Shown here: in pieces, positions 1 through 9,508 of the stretch | Numbering within the stretch: the stretch's first letter is position 1 | How the letters are laid out: each line of letters opens with the position of its first letter | Assembly: GCA_041399155.1 (NCBI GenBank) | Contig: JAWKTI010000002.1 | Span: 372,001-436,000 of the forward strand | Direction: 5' to 3' | Source: Zavarzinella sp. | GTDB lineage: Bacteria; Planctomycetota; Planctomycetia; Gemmatales; Gemmataceae | DNA: 64,000 nt | The notes under the pieces: generated by a model | Databases searched by the model: none | What the model saw: only the letters and a program-made list of their open reading frames with translations | What the model was told of the DNA's origin: nothing | Program-made: the position numbers and the translations under genes

Positions 1-453
1 CGTGATTTTTATCGGCTTCAGGTTGCCATTTTTAATCGATTTTTCATTAACTTCTGCGTCGGTGCTTGCAATCTTACGGATGTAGATGTTCTGATCTTCC
101 ATCTTGGGTAAGACGACAGCGAATGCCCCGTTGGGCAATTTCATTTCTTTAATGAATTCGATGGAATTATCGCGGACTACACCCGTTAATTTTACATCGG
201 ATGCGACCACTAGTTCTTTGATGGCACCCGCATTGACCAGTTGGTCGAATTGCTGGAGATCAATATTTCTGGGGCCGGATTTGAAAATCAGGAACACAAA
301 GAACGCTACCAGAAGCAACGCACCACTGATGAACGTCATGGTAATCAGTGGGGATGCCCGTTCCGGACGTTGTGGGTCCTTCCCGGGTTTGGCAGGCTCG
401 GGTTTCAACTGGGGCGGTGGCCCCGATTTTTGTTCAGGTTGATCGCTATTCAC
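1..453 (-). CDS. ftsH: FtsH-like membrane AAA protease, N-terminal part only
   Basis: The first 151 codons of a gene that runs off the left edge. The protein opens with a Pro/Lys-rich cytoplasmic tail (residues 1-33), then one membrane helix at about 36-58, then a segment starting NIDLQQFDQLVNAGAIKELV, which resembles the periplasmic domain that follows the first helix in FtsH (aromatic, leucine, then V.AG.I..V). FtsH is a hexameric, zinc-dependent inner-membrane protease; its AAA and protease domains would lie outside the window and cannot be checked here. The GTG at 451-453 is the only possible start, because an in-frame TAG lies five codons upstream. It begins 16 bp after the tex stop, so the two are probably co-transcribed. 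The identification rests on this N-terminal pattern alone; another single-pass membrane protein is possible. Confidence 0.65.
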   Translation of the reverse strand, partial: MNSDQPEQKSGPPPQLKPEPAKPGKDPQRPERASPLITMTFISGALLLVAFFVFLIFKSGPRNIDLQQFDQLVNAGAIKELVVASDVKLTGVVRDNSIEFIKEMKLPNGAFAVVLPKMEDQNIYIRKIASTDAEVNEKSIKNGNLKPIKIT

Positions 454-469
454 GGGATATGGTGGCTAA

Positions 470-3427
470 TTATTCTTTGTTGGTCTCATCAGAATCATTG
501 GACTTTGGTTTGCCCTTTGGTGGCTTTTTGGTTTCTTCGTCGGTGGTCTCCCGCGACTTGAAGAACGCTTCTAATGCACCAAAAGTCAACAAGGGTTTCT
601 TCCCATCCAATTCTTCTTTGGTTAATTTGGGCAATGCGCGTGGTTTTTCTGGTTTCCGTGGTGCCGCAGGTGGTCGTGGGGCAGGTTTGTGCATCCCTTC
701 CCCTTCCGAACCGCGTGCCACTGGTTCAGATCGCTGGTGCGAACGTGGCGGCCGGGTATTTGTATTTGGGCGTGGTTGATCGCTGCGTGGGCCTGCCGGT
801 CGAGGTGAAGGTCGCCCACGATCCCTTGGCTGCGATTGCGCTGGTCGTTCCCCACGTGGTGCTGGTGGCCGACGCTCGCCACGTTCCCCACTTGCAGGTG
901 GGCGTGGAGCACCGGGTTGACGTTCCCTTGGTGGACGCTGGTTCCCCTTGGGCCGCTGTTCGCGTGGTTGATCTTTCGGGCGTGGCTGAGCCGGGTCGAT
1001 CATGGTCAGCGATGCCCGTTTACGGTTGGAATCAATTCCCACCACCCAAACGGTCACGACATCGCCCACACTGACGACATTGTAAGGATTTTTGACAAAT
1101 TTCGCGGCCAGTTCGCTGATGTGCACCAGGCCGGTGTCTTTCAAACCGATGTCGATAAAGGCACCGAATGGCACTACATTGACAACCGTGCCTGTCAATT
1201 TCATCCCCACCTGCAGGTCTTCGAGCCGCAGACTACGGGTCTTTAATACTGGTGCAGGTCGGCTGCTGCGGGGGTCTTCATGCGGATCTGCCAGCCCTTG
1301 AATCGCTTCTTCAATCACTGCGGGCTCTACCTGATAGCGGCGTGCAGTGTCTGCGACATCCATTTCGGCCAGAACAGCGCGAATTTTCTGCAGTTTATCG
1401 CGATTTCGCAAGTCGTCTGAAATGAATCCCGCTTCGGCCAGCAGTTGGCGGGCAACGGAATAGCAACTCGGGTGCAGCCACGTTTCGTCCAGTGGTTCGG
1501 TACCACCATAGACCCGCAGGAAACCGATGCTTTGCTGGTAACGGTTGTCGTTCATCCCTGAAATTGACTTGAGCTGCGTGCGGTTGGTAATCCCGCCATT
1601 CGTGCTGCGAAACTGAACGAGATCGTTTGCAACCATCGCATTCAGGCTGGCAACATGCCGCAACAGCACGGCAGGTGCGGTATTGACATCCACCCCCACT
1701 TCGCTGACGCAGGCCGAAATCACCGGTTCAACCAGTGTTCGCAGTTGTCTTACCTTTAAATCGTGCTGATAGAGCCCTACACCCAGGTGCTGGGGATCAA
1801 TTTTAACGCATTCCCCCATCGGATCGAGCAGCCGTCGGCCGATCGAAATAGCGGCGATGGTTGGTTTGTCAAATTCGGGATATTCTTCGCGGGCGTCCGG
1901 GCTATTGGCATAATCGGCCGCACCAGCTTCGTTGGCAATAATATACGCCAGTGGTTGCTTTGACTGTCCTTCTTCTGTGGGAAGATCCAGTTTGGCAATC
2001 AGTTCCGAAACCAGTTGCTCCAGATCACGACAACCCTGGGCATTGCCAATCGCAATAACGCTAACATCATACTGTTCAATGAGTTGCGTCAATTGTTCCT
2101 GAATTGCATCTGCCACCTGTTCGCTCAGCTTTGGTGCGTTGGCTTCGGCCAGCAATTCGCCTTTCGGCCCCAGCACCACCAGTTTGGTGGATTCCCGACC
2201 TGCGGGATCAATCACCAGCAAACGACAGGGGGGTAATGGTGGGGAAAGCAGCAGACTGTGGTAGTTCTTGCAGAAAATGTCTACCGCGTGGTCCAGTGCC
2301 TCTTCCGTCAGTTCCTTGCGGATTTCTTCGATCAGTTCTGGCACCACAATCTGGTGCACTGCAATAGGCAGTGCCAGTTCCAGCATTTCACGGTGGGGAT
2401 GTTCTGCAAAATTCAGTTCGCTGCGGGCGGCAGTTTCGACTGCATTGACATCGAATTCAACCCGCACCTGGAGAACGTTGGCTTTTTCCCCACGATTAAC
2501 CGCCAGAATCCGGTGCGGTGGGATTTCACGAAGCTTTTCCCGAAAATCATAATAATCGCGGTATTCCTGTTCGCGTTGCTGCATGCGTCGCGACTTTGCA
2601 GGCTGTCTGGGAGACGGTTCAGCCCCACCTGTGGGCTCGGTGCTGGCAGGTTCTGCGTTTGGTGCACTTTCACTAACTTCTTCACTCGCAGGGGTTTGCG
2701 CACTTTCGTGTTCGCCAGTGGCTTCCGTGGGAGTGCTAGCACCTTCGGTAGTCGGTGTGGGGGCAGAATCTGCCTCAACTTCCCCACTGGTGGCAGGTTC
2801 TGCTTCCGGCTCACCTGTAGACTTTTTGGAAGTAATAATGACGCCCAAGTCCCACAGTGCCCGACGTGTGGTGGTGCGGACTTCAGGCAGATCGCCCAGA
2901 ATTTCTGCCAGCAATTGTTCTGTCAGGCGTTGGATCTCTTCCGCACTGTTCAGATTTTTTTCCGGATCAACCATTCCTGCAAGAACATCTGCCAGATTGT
3001 CGACCGCAGGATCGCGCTGCCAGACAGCTTTGGCAAGTTCTTCCAGCCCTTTGTCGATTGCTTCCTGGGCAAAATGCACCTTTTTGGGACGGAAGGGATG
3101 AAAAAGATCATCCACCTGTCGCTGCGAAATCGCACCTTCCAGTGCGGTACGCAACGAATCGGTCAGGCCGCCCTGCAAATCGATCAGTTTGATGGCCGTT
3201 TTTTTCTTTTCTTCCAGATCGGCAATGGCGGCGATGCGCTTGGCAATCGTGCGAATGGTTTCGGCGGATTGCCCACCAACGTCCTTTCGGCGGTAACGGG
3301 CAAGATAGCCCGCGTCAAAACCCGCACGCAATAACGATTGAATCCGTTCCAGAAGATCAGATTCCAGCTTCATTTCTGTAGCTAAACGTTGAAAATCGAT
3401 CTTAAATTCTTCGGTCGTGGTCAGCAT
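470..3427 (-). CDS. tex: Tex-family RNA-binding transcription accessory protein
   Basis: Tex is a cytoplasmic nucleic-acid-binding protein related to eukaryotic Spt6. Visible parts in order: helical Tex N-terminal region (1-200), a YqgF/RNase H-like fold beginning LLVIDPAGRESTKLVVLG (about 402-530), helix-hairpin-helix region with SEVGVDVNTAPAVLL (about 575-650), and an S1 RNA-binding domain (about 740-812; VGMKLTGTVVNVVPFGAFID). Two additions lengthen it to 985 residues, against roughly 720-780 for usual Tex proteins. One is a Glu/Thr/Pro/Ser-rich acidic insert at about 203-282, inside the helical part. The other is an Arg/Pro/Gly-rich basic tail from about 815 to the end. The insert is acidic and the tail strongly basic, so they could contact each other or RNA (inference). 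The gene is divergent from the polysaccharide gene at 3676 and precedes the ftsH-like gene by 16 bp. Confidence 0.93.
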   Translation of the reverse strand: MLTTTEEFKIDFQRLATEMKLESDLLERIQSLLRAGFDAGYLARYRRKDVGGQSAETIRTIAKRIAAIADLEEKKKTAIKLIDLQGGLTDSLRTALEGAISQRQVDDLFHPFRPKKVHFAQEAIDKGLEELAKAVWQRDPAVDNLADVLAGMVDPEKNLNSAEEIQRLTEQLLAEILGDLPEVRTTTRRALWDLGVIITSKKSTGEPEAEPATSGEVEADSAPTPTTEGASTPTEATGEHESAQTPASEEVSESAPNAEPASTEPTGGAEPSPRQPAKSRRMQQREQEYRDYYDFREKLREIPPHRILAVNRGEKANVLQVRVEFDVNAVETAARSELNFAEHPHREMLELALPIAVHQIVVPELIEEIRKELTEEALDHAVDIFCKNYHSLLLSPPLPPCRLLVIDPAGRESTKLVVLGPKGELLAEANAPKLSEQVADAIQEQLTQLIEQYDVSVIAIGNAQGCRDLEQLVSELIAKLDLPTEEGQSKQPLAYIIANEAGAADYANSPDAREEYPEFDKPTIAAISIGRRLLDPMGECVKIDPQHLGVGLYQHDLKVRQLRTLVEPVISACVSEVGVDVNTAPAVLLRHVASLNAMVANDLVQFRSTNGGITNRTQLKSISGMNDNRYQQSIGFLRVYGGTEPLDETWLHPSCYSVARQLLAEAGFISDDLRNRDKLQKIRAVLAEMDVADTARRYQVEPAVIEEAIQGLADPHEDPRSSRPAPVLKTRSLRLEDLQVGMKLTGTVVNVVPFGAFIDIGLKDTGLVHISELAAKFVKNPYNVVSVGDVVTVWVVGIDSNRKRASLTMIDPAQPRPKDQPREQRPKGNQRPPRERQPGAPRPPASGERGERRPPAPRGERPAQSQPRDRGRPSPRPAGPRSDQPRPNTNTRPPRSHQRSEPVARGSEGEGMHKPAPRPPAAPRKPEKPRALPKLTKEELDGKKPLLTFGALEAFFKSRETTDEETKKPPKGKPKSNDSDETNKE

Positions 3428-3675
3428 TTTTTATTTCTTCGAACCAACGGCGGTGCGTTCGCAACATCCTGCGTGACTAAACATTTTATGATAGAACAGA
3501 CAAAACAACCGTCCAAGTGGGCAAAAATCCGCAAAAAATGCATAACAATGTCGCAAACTAGCCAAAATTGCCCACTTATTCGAGTTCGACTTTTCAAAAA
3601 CTTGGTTATTGGGGTAGAATCTACCAAATAGGAAATATTTACGGACAGCCCCAGACGACGGTTTGTGGCACGCAC

Positions 3676-6249
3676 ATGGTAGGTGGTATGCAGGTTCAAT
3701 CATATAGTCAAACGAATGAACAATCGTTGGCGCACCCCCAACAGGTGGGACCAATGTCTGCAAATAATTCCACCACCCAAGGTGGGGAAATGCCACCCAG
3801 CTTGATCAGCGTTTTTCTGTCCGAAATACTGAAGCGCAAAGCACTTGTGATTTTCTGGCTGCTAGTGACGGCTGCCGCAGCCTTCATGGCGGTGAAAACT
3901 TTTGCCAAACCAGTTTATCGTGCCACAGGCAGCTTCATCTACACGCCCAACTACCGGAACATGGATCCGTTGTACCTGCCACCGAATATCGAAAGCCTCA
4001 CCGATATCATTGGATCGCCTGCCTGCCTGAAAGAAGTGCGGCAACAGGTGCTGCCCACCGAGACAGATGCAGAATTCACCAAAAATTTACTCATTAAAGT
4101 TCGCAGTTCCACAGAACTGGTGGATGCGAGCTACGACCACGCCGATCCCACCATCGCCAAAAAGGTGGTGGATGAAGTGATGAAACGTGGTCTGATGGAG
4201 TTCCAGCAATATCAGTCGGGGTTGATTGAACCAGCAATTGCGAAACGCAAAAACGAAATTGACCAGATTATGCTGGAAATGAAATTGCTGAAAAACCAGT
4301 ATCAGCAGGAGTTGAGCAAGTTCAACATCACTGATTTTGATCTGGCGATGAACGATGAAGTGAACAAGTTACGCACGATGGAAATTGATCTGGCAGAACT
4401 GCAGCAGGAAGAAAAACGCTTGAAGGACGGTATTGCTCTGCTGATCAAACGTGCGGATGACCCGATTCCTGAAAATGAGAAACAGGATCTGGAATCGAAA
4501 TTACGAGATATTGACCGCAAGCAGGGCGAAATCAGCCTGACATTGAATTTATCTCAGGTGGAAGAAGCCAAAAAACAGTTGGAAATTTTGAAGCCACAAG
4601 TCCAACAATACCAGGATCTGTTCAAAAGATCGATCATCACGCGTACTGAACTGAATGAACTCCTGACCCGCGTCGCCACAGCAGAATCCCGCCTGCAAAA
4701 TGGCAACATGCTGGAAGAACAGCTCAAACAATTGCAAAAAGAGCGGGAATCGATCAAGAACGATCCCAAAGCATACAGCCCCAGTGAAATTGCCCGCCTG
4801 CGAAAACTGGCTGAAATGCGTACCGATTATGATCTGTTGCCAGGGAAAATTACCGCCAAAGAAGCGGTAGTGAAGCAACAACAAGTGAAAGTGAACGATC
4901 TCCGTAAACTTGAATCAGCAATTGTGGCGAAATACCCACTGGAGATGCGGTCGCTGGAACAACGGAAGATTGATCTGGAACGCACCTTGAATCAATATCA
5001 ATCGAATTCCAACCCCAACCGCAATGACCTGAAGATTTATGCTGCGGCGGATGCGGGCAGTGCACCATTTTCTTCAAATACCTTGCGTCTCGTTGCAGGT
5101 GTGGTGGGGCTGTCATTAATTTTACTGCTTTGCTATATTGCAATATTCGCATTACCGCAAGTAATGCCAAGTCGCGTTGCACCCCCGCCTCGCAGTGGGG
5201 CACTGGTAACGATCGTGCCCGTGGAAGTGCCACCTGCACCCAGTTTGCAAAGTACACAAGTGCCGGAAGCACAGCCAGTTACGTATCAACAGCCGTCTAC
5301 AAGCCATATTCCGACCGCACCAGGTTTTCTGCCCCCAGTGGCATCGGAAAATCGGACACCACCTCCAACCCAGGAAGTGGATTTGACCTACCCTGCAACC
5401 ACACTGAATATCCCCGCACCCGACCTGCAGGTTGCACGTCCGGTAGTTGCAGAGCAATCGGACAGCAATATTAACCTTAACATCCCAGGAATGGATTTGA
5501 ATCTACCCGATATCAGCCATTCCAGTGCAATGCCGATGCTGCAACTTTCCGATCTGACGCAGCAAACCGCAGCGAAACCAGCCAAACCGAACCACACTCC
5601 CCAACCACAAATACGTCCGCCCATGCCAGGCGGCAGTGGCAGTAAGGTAATTCCCAGCCAGGCGTTGAACTTTCTGGCCGAACGGATCCACCAACGTGGG
5701 ATTTCCGAAGGTGGCATTGTGCTGTTCACGCCCATCAATCACGGGCATTCGCTGGACAAAATGCTTCGGGATTTAGGAAATACATTTACCCAAAACGGGC
5801 AACAGGTACTAATTTTTGATGCCAGTGGCGAATCAAGTTACCCAACGTGGGCCACTGGCTCGCCGATCCTGTCTCAACAGGCGATCAGCAACTATGTTTT
5901 AGGTAGGTCACAAGACATTGAACCTTGTTTTCAGCCGACAGACCAGCCAGCCGTGTTTTTTGCTCAGGCTTCGATCAATCATCTAATGTCGGGTGTGGAA
6001 ACTGCCCACCGTTTTCAGCGTTTGCTGAATGAAATGCACGACAAGTTTGATATTGTGCTGATGCTATCCCCACCAATTTCTGCTAAAAACATTGATCCCT
6101 CTGTGTACACCACGCTGGCAGAAGGGATCGTGGTGATTACGGAACGGGATGCCACAATGAAAGAAAATGCACCATGGTTTGAATCCTTACGGAAGCAATC
6201 CACACCCGTTTTGGGAACTTTGTCACTTCCAAAAATTACTTCTGCCTAA
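3676..6249 (+). CDS. GumC/Wzz-type exopolysaccharide chain-length protein with degenerate tyrosine-kinase domain
   Basis: Resembles polysaccharide co-polymerases that set chain length and export of surface polysaccharide in the inner membrane. With this start the protein has 857 residues: a polar N-terminus, a first membrane helix (about 56-74, LVIFWLLVTAAAAFMAV), a long periplasmic coiled-coil region (about 160-440), a second helix (about 465-490), a Pro-rich linker (about 495-650) and a C-terminal domain (about 655-855). That last domain follows the BY-kinase layout, but the Walker A site reads TPINHGHSLDK without the GKS/T, Walker A' reads VLIFDASGES, and Walker B reads FDIVLMLSPP where the family has an Asp. 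It should therefore not bind or hydrolyse ATP normally. Start is uncertain: reading is open from 3568, and ATGs at 3688, 3754 and 3784 are alternatives; a TAGAAT -10-like box near 3614 argues against 3568. Confidence 0.8.
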   Translation: MVGGMQVQSYSQTNEQSLAHPQQVGPMSANNSTTQGGEMPPSLISVFLSEILKRKALVIFWLLVTAAAAFMAVKTFAKPVYRATGSFIYTPNYRNMDPLYLPPNIESLTDIIGSPACLKEVRQQVLPTETDAEFTKNLLIKVRSSTELVDASYDHADPTIAKKVVDEVMKRGLMEFQQYQSGLIEPAIAKRKNEIDQIMLEMKLLKNQYQQELSKFNITDFDLAMNDEVNKLRTMEIDLAELQQEEKRLKDGIALLIKRADDPIPENEKQDLESKLRDIDRKQGEISLTLNLSQVEEAKKQLEILKPQVQQYQDLFKRSIITRTELNELLTRVATAESRLQNGNMLEEQLKQLQKERESIKNDPKAYSPSEIARLRKLAEMRTDYDLLPGKITAKEAVVKQQQVKVNDLRKLESAIVAKYPLEMRSLEQRKIDLERTLNQYQSNSNPNRNDLKIYAAADAGSAPFSSNTLRLVAGVVGLSLILLLCYIAIFALPQVMPSRVAPPPRSGALVTIVPVEVPPAPSLQSTQVPEAQPVTYQQPSTSHIPTAPGFLPPVASENRTPPPTQEVDLTYPATTLNIPAPDLQVARPVVAEQSDSNINLNIPGMDLNLPDISHSSAMPMLQLSDLTQQTAAKPAKPNHTPQPQIRPPMPGGSGSKVIPSQALNFLAERIHQRGISEGGIVLFTPINHGHSLDKMLRDLGNTFTQNGQQVLIFDASGESSYPTWATGSPILSQQAISNYVLGRSQDIEPCFQPTDQPAVFFAQASINHLMSGVETAHRFQRLLNEMHDKFDIVLMLSPPISAKNIDPSVYTTLAEGIVVITERDATMKENAPWFESLRKQSTPVLGTLSLPKITSA

Positions 6250-6312
6250 AATCAGTTCCAGATGACCTATCCTTGAGAAGTTGTAACACAGGATCTGACC
6301 CCCCATCTGGCT

Positions 6313-8064
6313 ATGAACCGTTTTGATGATGATTTACTGATCAGCTATCTGGCAGATTGTTTATCTGCCGAGGATCGCCGCGCGGTAGAACAGCGACTGA
6401 AAACGGACGCAGAATTCGCTGAACGGTGCATCGTTTTTTCCCGAAATGAAGCCATTATTGCGGAGTGGCAACGCACCCAGGGTGGGCAATCCCACACTTT
6501 CCAGGTGGGCAAATTTTCTCATCGCCTGCAGCGTCGGACTGCGCCCGCATTGGGAGCCATTTCCGCAGCGATTGTGCTGGGTCTATGTATTTACCTGTTT
6601 GCATTCAATCCCAAACAGACTACGACAGATTCTGTGGTAGAAGTGGCCCCCACGCCAATTGCGACCGTGGAAGAACTTTTTGGTGAAGCATTTGTCGTAA
6701 ACGACGATGGCACTGAGAGTTCCGTTCACGTCGGCAGTTCGATTCTGTCTGGTCAGGCTTTTCGCACCGATGAGATCAGTGGTGCCGTGTTGCTTTTCCC
6801 GAACCACCGACGGGTGGAGATTGGCACTGAAACATCGGTACGATTAATCAAGCGTCTGAATGATGCTGAACTACAAGTTTACTACGGGATGATTTTCGGT
6901 ACCGAAGCGGACAATTCACAAGATCCATTACGAGTAACAACGCCCACTGCCGTCCTGGATGTGGCGGGGTCGTTCGTTTCTGCAATTGATGCCAACCACA
7001 CCAGCGTGGAGGCGGGTAGTGGTAACGTACAGATGACGGAATTGAGCAGTGGCCACAAAATTGACATTCCTACAGGAAAATTTGCGGTCACCAGACGCAC
7101 CAATCAGCGGAAAACAACTTACGAAGCCTCCCCACCGAAAATTACCCAGCCAGAACGGATCATCTCGCATCCAAAAATGGCAGTGCGACGAATCTCAATC
7201 CACCCCAACGAACCCATGCTGGCATCGCTGATGTGGGACAGTAAATTAAAATTCTTTCATCTCGATCAGCCACAGGATCTGCGTGAAATTACGGTTCCGA
7301 ACCAGAAGAATCTGAATTATTTGCAGTTTTCGCCCACGGGCGATCAGATTGCGGTGGCAGGAAATGAGAAATTTGTCACAATTATGGATCGCACTTCTGG
7401 TCTGCAGACCGCAACCAGCGAAAAATACAAAACCGACATCCATGCATTTGCTTATTCACCTGACGCACGCCAACTGGCTGTGGGCAGCTGGCTCAAGAAC
7501 AATCTGTACGGCATTCGCTTTCTGAATGCCCAGACAGCCGCCCCCATTCAATCGGTTTCGTTGGGTAGTAGTGCCCTGGATCAGATTGAATACAGTCCCA
7601 ACGGGCGGTATTTTGCCACTTCGGAGCGTAATGGCCAAGTGAAACTGTGGGCAAGTGCCGACCGTACGGCGTTTGCGGTGCCTGCCAAACATGGTGATGG
7701 CCGAACCATCATTGATTTCAGCCCCGAAAGTGACCTGCTTGTCTCTGCGGGGCGGGATCGAACACTATCAATCTGGTCAATCGCCGACCACCGCAACGTT
7801 TTTACCAGTGATGTTCTCCCACACGAGGTGCACGCCCTGAAAATATCTCCCAACGGGTTGCAAATGGCAGTCGCCATGGGCCCATTTGTGTGGGTGTACG
7901 ACCTTCGAACTATGACCGTTCTGTGCAATTATGTGCTGCACCGCTACAAAGTGACCGATGTTGCCTTTTCACCCGATGGTAAACTGGTCATCAGTTCTGG
8001 CACTGATGGCAGGATCTGCCTGTGGGCTGCCCCACCTGCGAACGCACTGCCACCTGAGTTGTAG
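6313..8064 (+). CDS. FecR-like membrane protein fused to a WD40 beta-propeller
   Basis: 583 residues. The first 60 residues are helical and resemble the cytoplasmic segment of anti-sigma factors (DDDLLISYLADCLSAEDRR), without a visible zinc-binding His-Cys set. A membrane helix follows at about 75-96. Then comes a FecR-type periplasmic domain (about 117-266; promoter-like signature FRTDEISGAVLLFPNHRRVE, then TPTAVLDVAGSFVSAI) and at least six WD40-like blades from about 287 to the end (motifs such as AFAYSPDARQLAVGSW and VAFSPDGKLVISSGTDGRI). FecR proteins sense a surface signal and control a sigma factor; no sigma gene is adjacent here. It lies 63 bp downstream of the polysaccharide gene on the same strand, so it may be co-expressed. 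The propeller may bind an extracellular partner (inference). Confidence 0.78.
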   Translation: MNRFDDDLLISYLADCLSAEDRRAVEQRLKTDAEFAERCIVFSRNEAIIAEWQRTQGGQSHTFQVGKFSHRLQRRTAPALGAISAAIVLGLCIYLFAFNPKQTTTDSVVEVAPTPIATVEELFGEAFVVNDDGTESSVHVGSSILSGQAFRTDEISGAVLLFPNHRRVEIGTETSVRLIKRLNDAELQVYYGMIFGTEADNSQDPLRVTTPTAVLDVAGSFVSAIDANHTSVEAGSGNVQMTELSSGHKIDIPTGKFAVTRRTNQRKTTYEASPPKITQPERIISHPKMAVRRISIHPNEPMLASLMWDSKLKFFHLDQPQDLREITVPNQKNLNYLQFSPTGDQIAVAGNEKFVTIMDRTSGLQTATSEKYKTDIHAFAYSPDARQLAVGSWLKNNLYGIRFLNAQTAAPIQSVSLGSSALDQIEYSPNGRYFATSERNGQVKLWASADRTAFAVPAKHGDGRTIIDFSPESDLLVSAGRDRTLSIWSIADHRNVFTSDVLPHEVHALKISPNGLQMAVAMGPFVWVYDLRTMTVLCNYVLHRYKVTDVAFSPDGKLVISSGTDGRICLWAAPPANALPPEL

Positions 8065-8077
8065 TTGAATCAAAACC

Positions 8078-9508
8078 CTAATCCTGCAGTACCTTGTCTT
8101 CTACTTTGTCAATGCTGGCTAATTTGTGCCTCAATGTGGTGCGGGAAATCCCAAGTATTTCCGCCGCACTGACCTGATTGCCATCGACATGATCCAGCAC
8201 AATCGAAAGCACGGTACGGTCGAACATGTTGAGCAGGTGGCGGTAAATATCCGACTGACCCGCCTGTAGGAGACGTTTGGTTTCCTGAACTAGGTGGCTG
8301 GAATCGTATTCGCTTTCCGGTTGATCCGGAAACCCCCGAATCAGAGCGGGCAGGCATTCCACCGTGATCATGCTGCCAACAGCCTGCACGGCACCATAAC
8401 GGATAGCCCCCTGCAATTCACGCACGTTACCAGGCCAGTCCCAGTTGAACAGTGCCTGTAAGGCATCATCGGCAATGCTTTTGATCGATTTTCCCAGTTT
8501 TTCGTTCGACAGCTTGATGAAGTGATCTACCAGTGGGCGGATATCACTTTTCCGTTCCCGCAGTGGTGGGAGCGTAATGGTGAATCCGTTGAGGCGATAA
8601 AGCAGATCCTGTCGAAATTTCCCTTCCTGAGCTTTTTCCTGCAGATCATGGTTGGTAGCAGCAATCACGCGGGTATCGGTAAAAATCTGAGTGTTGCCGC
8701 CCACCCGCTCAAACTGGAAATCCTGCAGTACCCGCAACACTTTCGCCTGCGTCATCGGCGACATATCGCCGATTTCATCCAGAAAAATTGTCCCACCGTG
8801 AGCCTGCTCAAATTTGCCGATACGCTGGCGATCCGCACCAGTAAATGCCCCACGTTCGTGGCCAAAAAGCTCACTTTCCAGCAGGGAATCGGGAATAGCC
8901 GCACAATTGACGGCAATGAACGGTTTATTGGCCCGATTACTGTGGTGGTACAACGCCCGTGCCACCAATTCTTTGCCGGTGCCACTTTCTCCCTGGATCA
9001 GCACAGCCACATTCTGTGGGGCAAACTTGCCGATCAATTTGTAAATTTCCTGCATTTCGGGCGACCGGCCCACAATTTCATCAACTTTGGTTTCTCCCGG
9101 CCCCACCTGAAAGGATGCCGGTACCGATTGCATTTTGCGCAAGGCCAGAGCTTTTTTGACCAGTTCCCGCAGCGATTGCAGATCGACCGGTTTCAGCATG
9201 TAATCGAACGCACCACGTTTCATCGCTTCGATGGTGGTATCGGTGGTGTCGTAAGCCGTCATAATGATGACAGGCAACAGTGGGTCAAACTCGTGAATCT
9301 CGGTAAAGGCATCAAGCCCGGATTTGTCCGGCAGGCAAACATCGATCAGCACCAGATCGGGCCGCATTCGCCGCACCAGCTCGATGCCAGCGGTGGCACA
9401 ATCGGCTGTTTCGGTTTCAATCTGCAAATTTCCGAGCGTTTTTGCCAGCGAATAGCGGATGTTATCATCATCATCAATAATGGCAGCTTTGGGTGATTGT
9501 TGGCTCAT
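8078..9508 (-). CDS. Sigma-54-dependent response regulator, NtrC/AtoC type
   Basis: 476 residues in the standard three-domain order. The receiver domain (about 5-120) has acidic residues IDDDDN and phospho-acceptor D56 in LVLIDVCLPDKSG. The AAA+ domain (about 145-385) has Walker A GESGTGKE, the sigma-54 contact loop GAFTGA and Walker B GGTIFLDEIGDM. A Fis-type helix-turn-helix closes the protein (NQVSAAEILGISRTTLRHKL). The protein should activate RNA polymerase-sigma-54 promoters when phosphorylated. Its ATG overlaps the end of the histidine kinase gene by 4 bp, so the two are translationally coupled and almost surely form a cognate pair. The genes it controls cannot be told from this window. 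Confidence 0.95.
   Translation of the reverse strand: MSQQSPKAAIIDDDDNIRYSLAKTLGNLQIETETADCATAGIELVRRMRPDLVLIDVCLPDKSGLDAFTEIHEFDPLLPVIIMTAYDTTDTTIEAMKRGAFDYMLKPVDLQSLRELVKKALALRKMQSVPASFQVGPGETKVDEIVGRSPEMQEIYKLIGKFAPQNVAVLIQGESGTGKELVARALYHHSNRANKPFIAVNCAAIPDSLLESELFGHERGAFTGADRQRIGKFEQAHGGTIFLDEIGDMSPMTQAKVLRVLQDFQFERVGGNTQIFTDTRVIAATNHDLQEKAQEGKFRQDLLYRLNGFTITLPPLRERKSDIRPLVDHFIKLSNEKLGKSIKSIADDALQALFNWDWPGNVRELQGAIRYGAVQAVGSMITVECLPALIRGFPDQPESEYDSSHLVQETKRLLQAGQSDIYRHLLNMFDRTVLSIVLDHVDGNQVSAAEILGISRTTLRHKLASIDKVEDKVLQD

Noticed and set aside
2258..3334. Long plus-strand frame of 358 codons across tex
   Set aside because: Antisense to tex, with composition unlike a real protein (many Phe and Cys); the tex reading has full domains.
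8522..9496. Plus-strand frame of 324 codons across the sigma-54 regulator
   Set aside because: Antisense to an intact three-domain response regulator, with no recognisable motifs.
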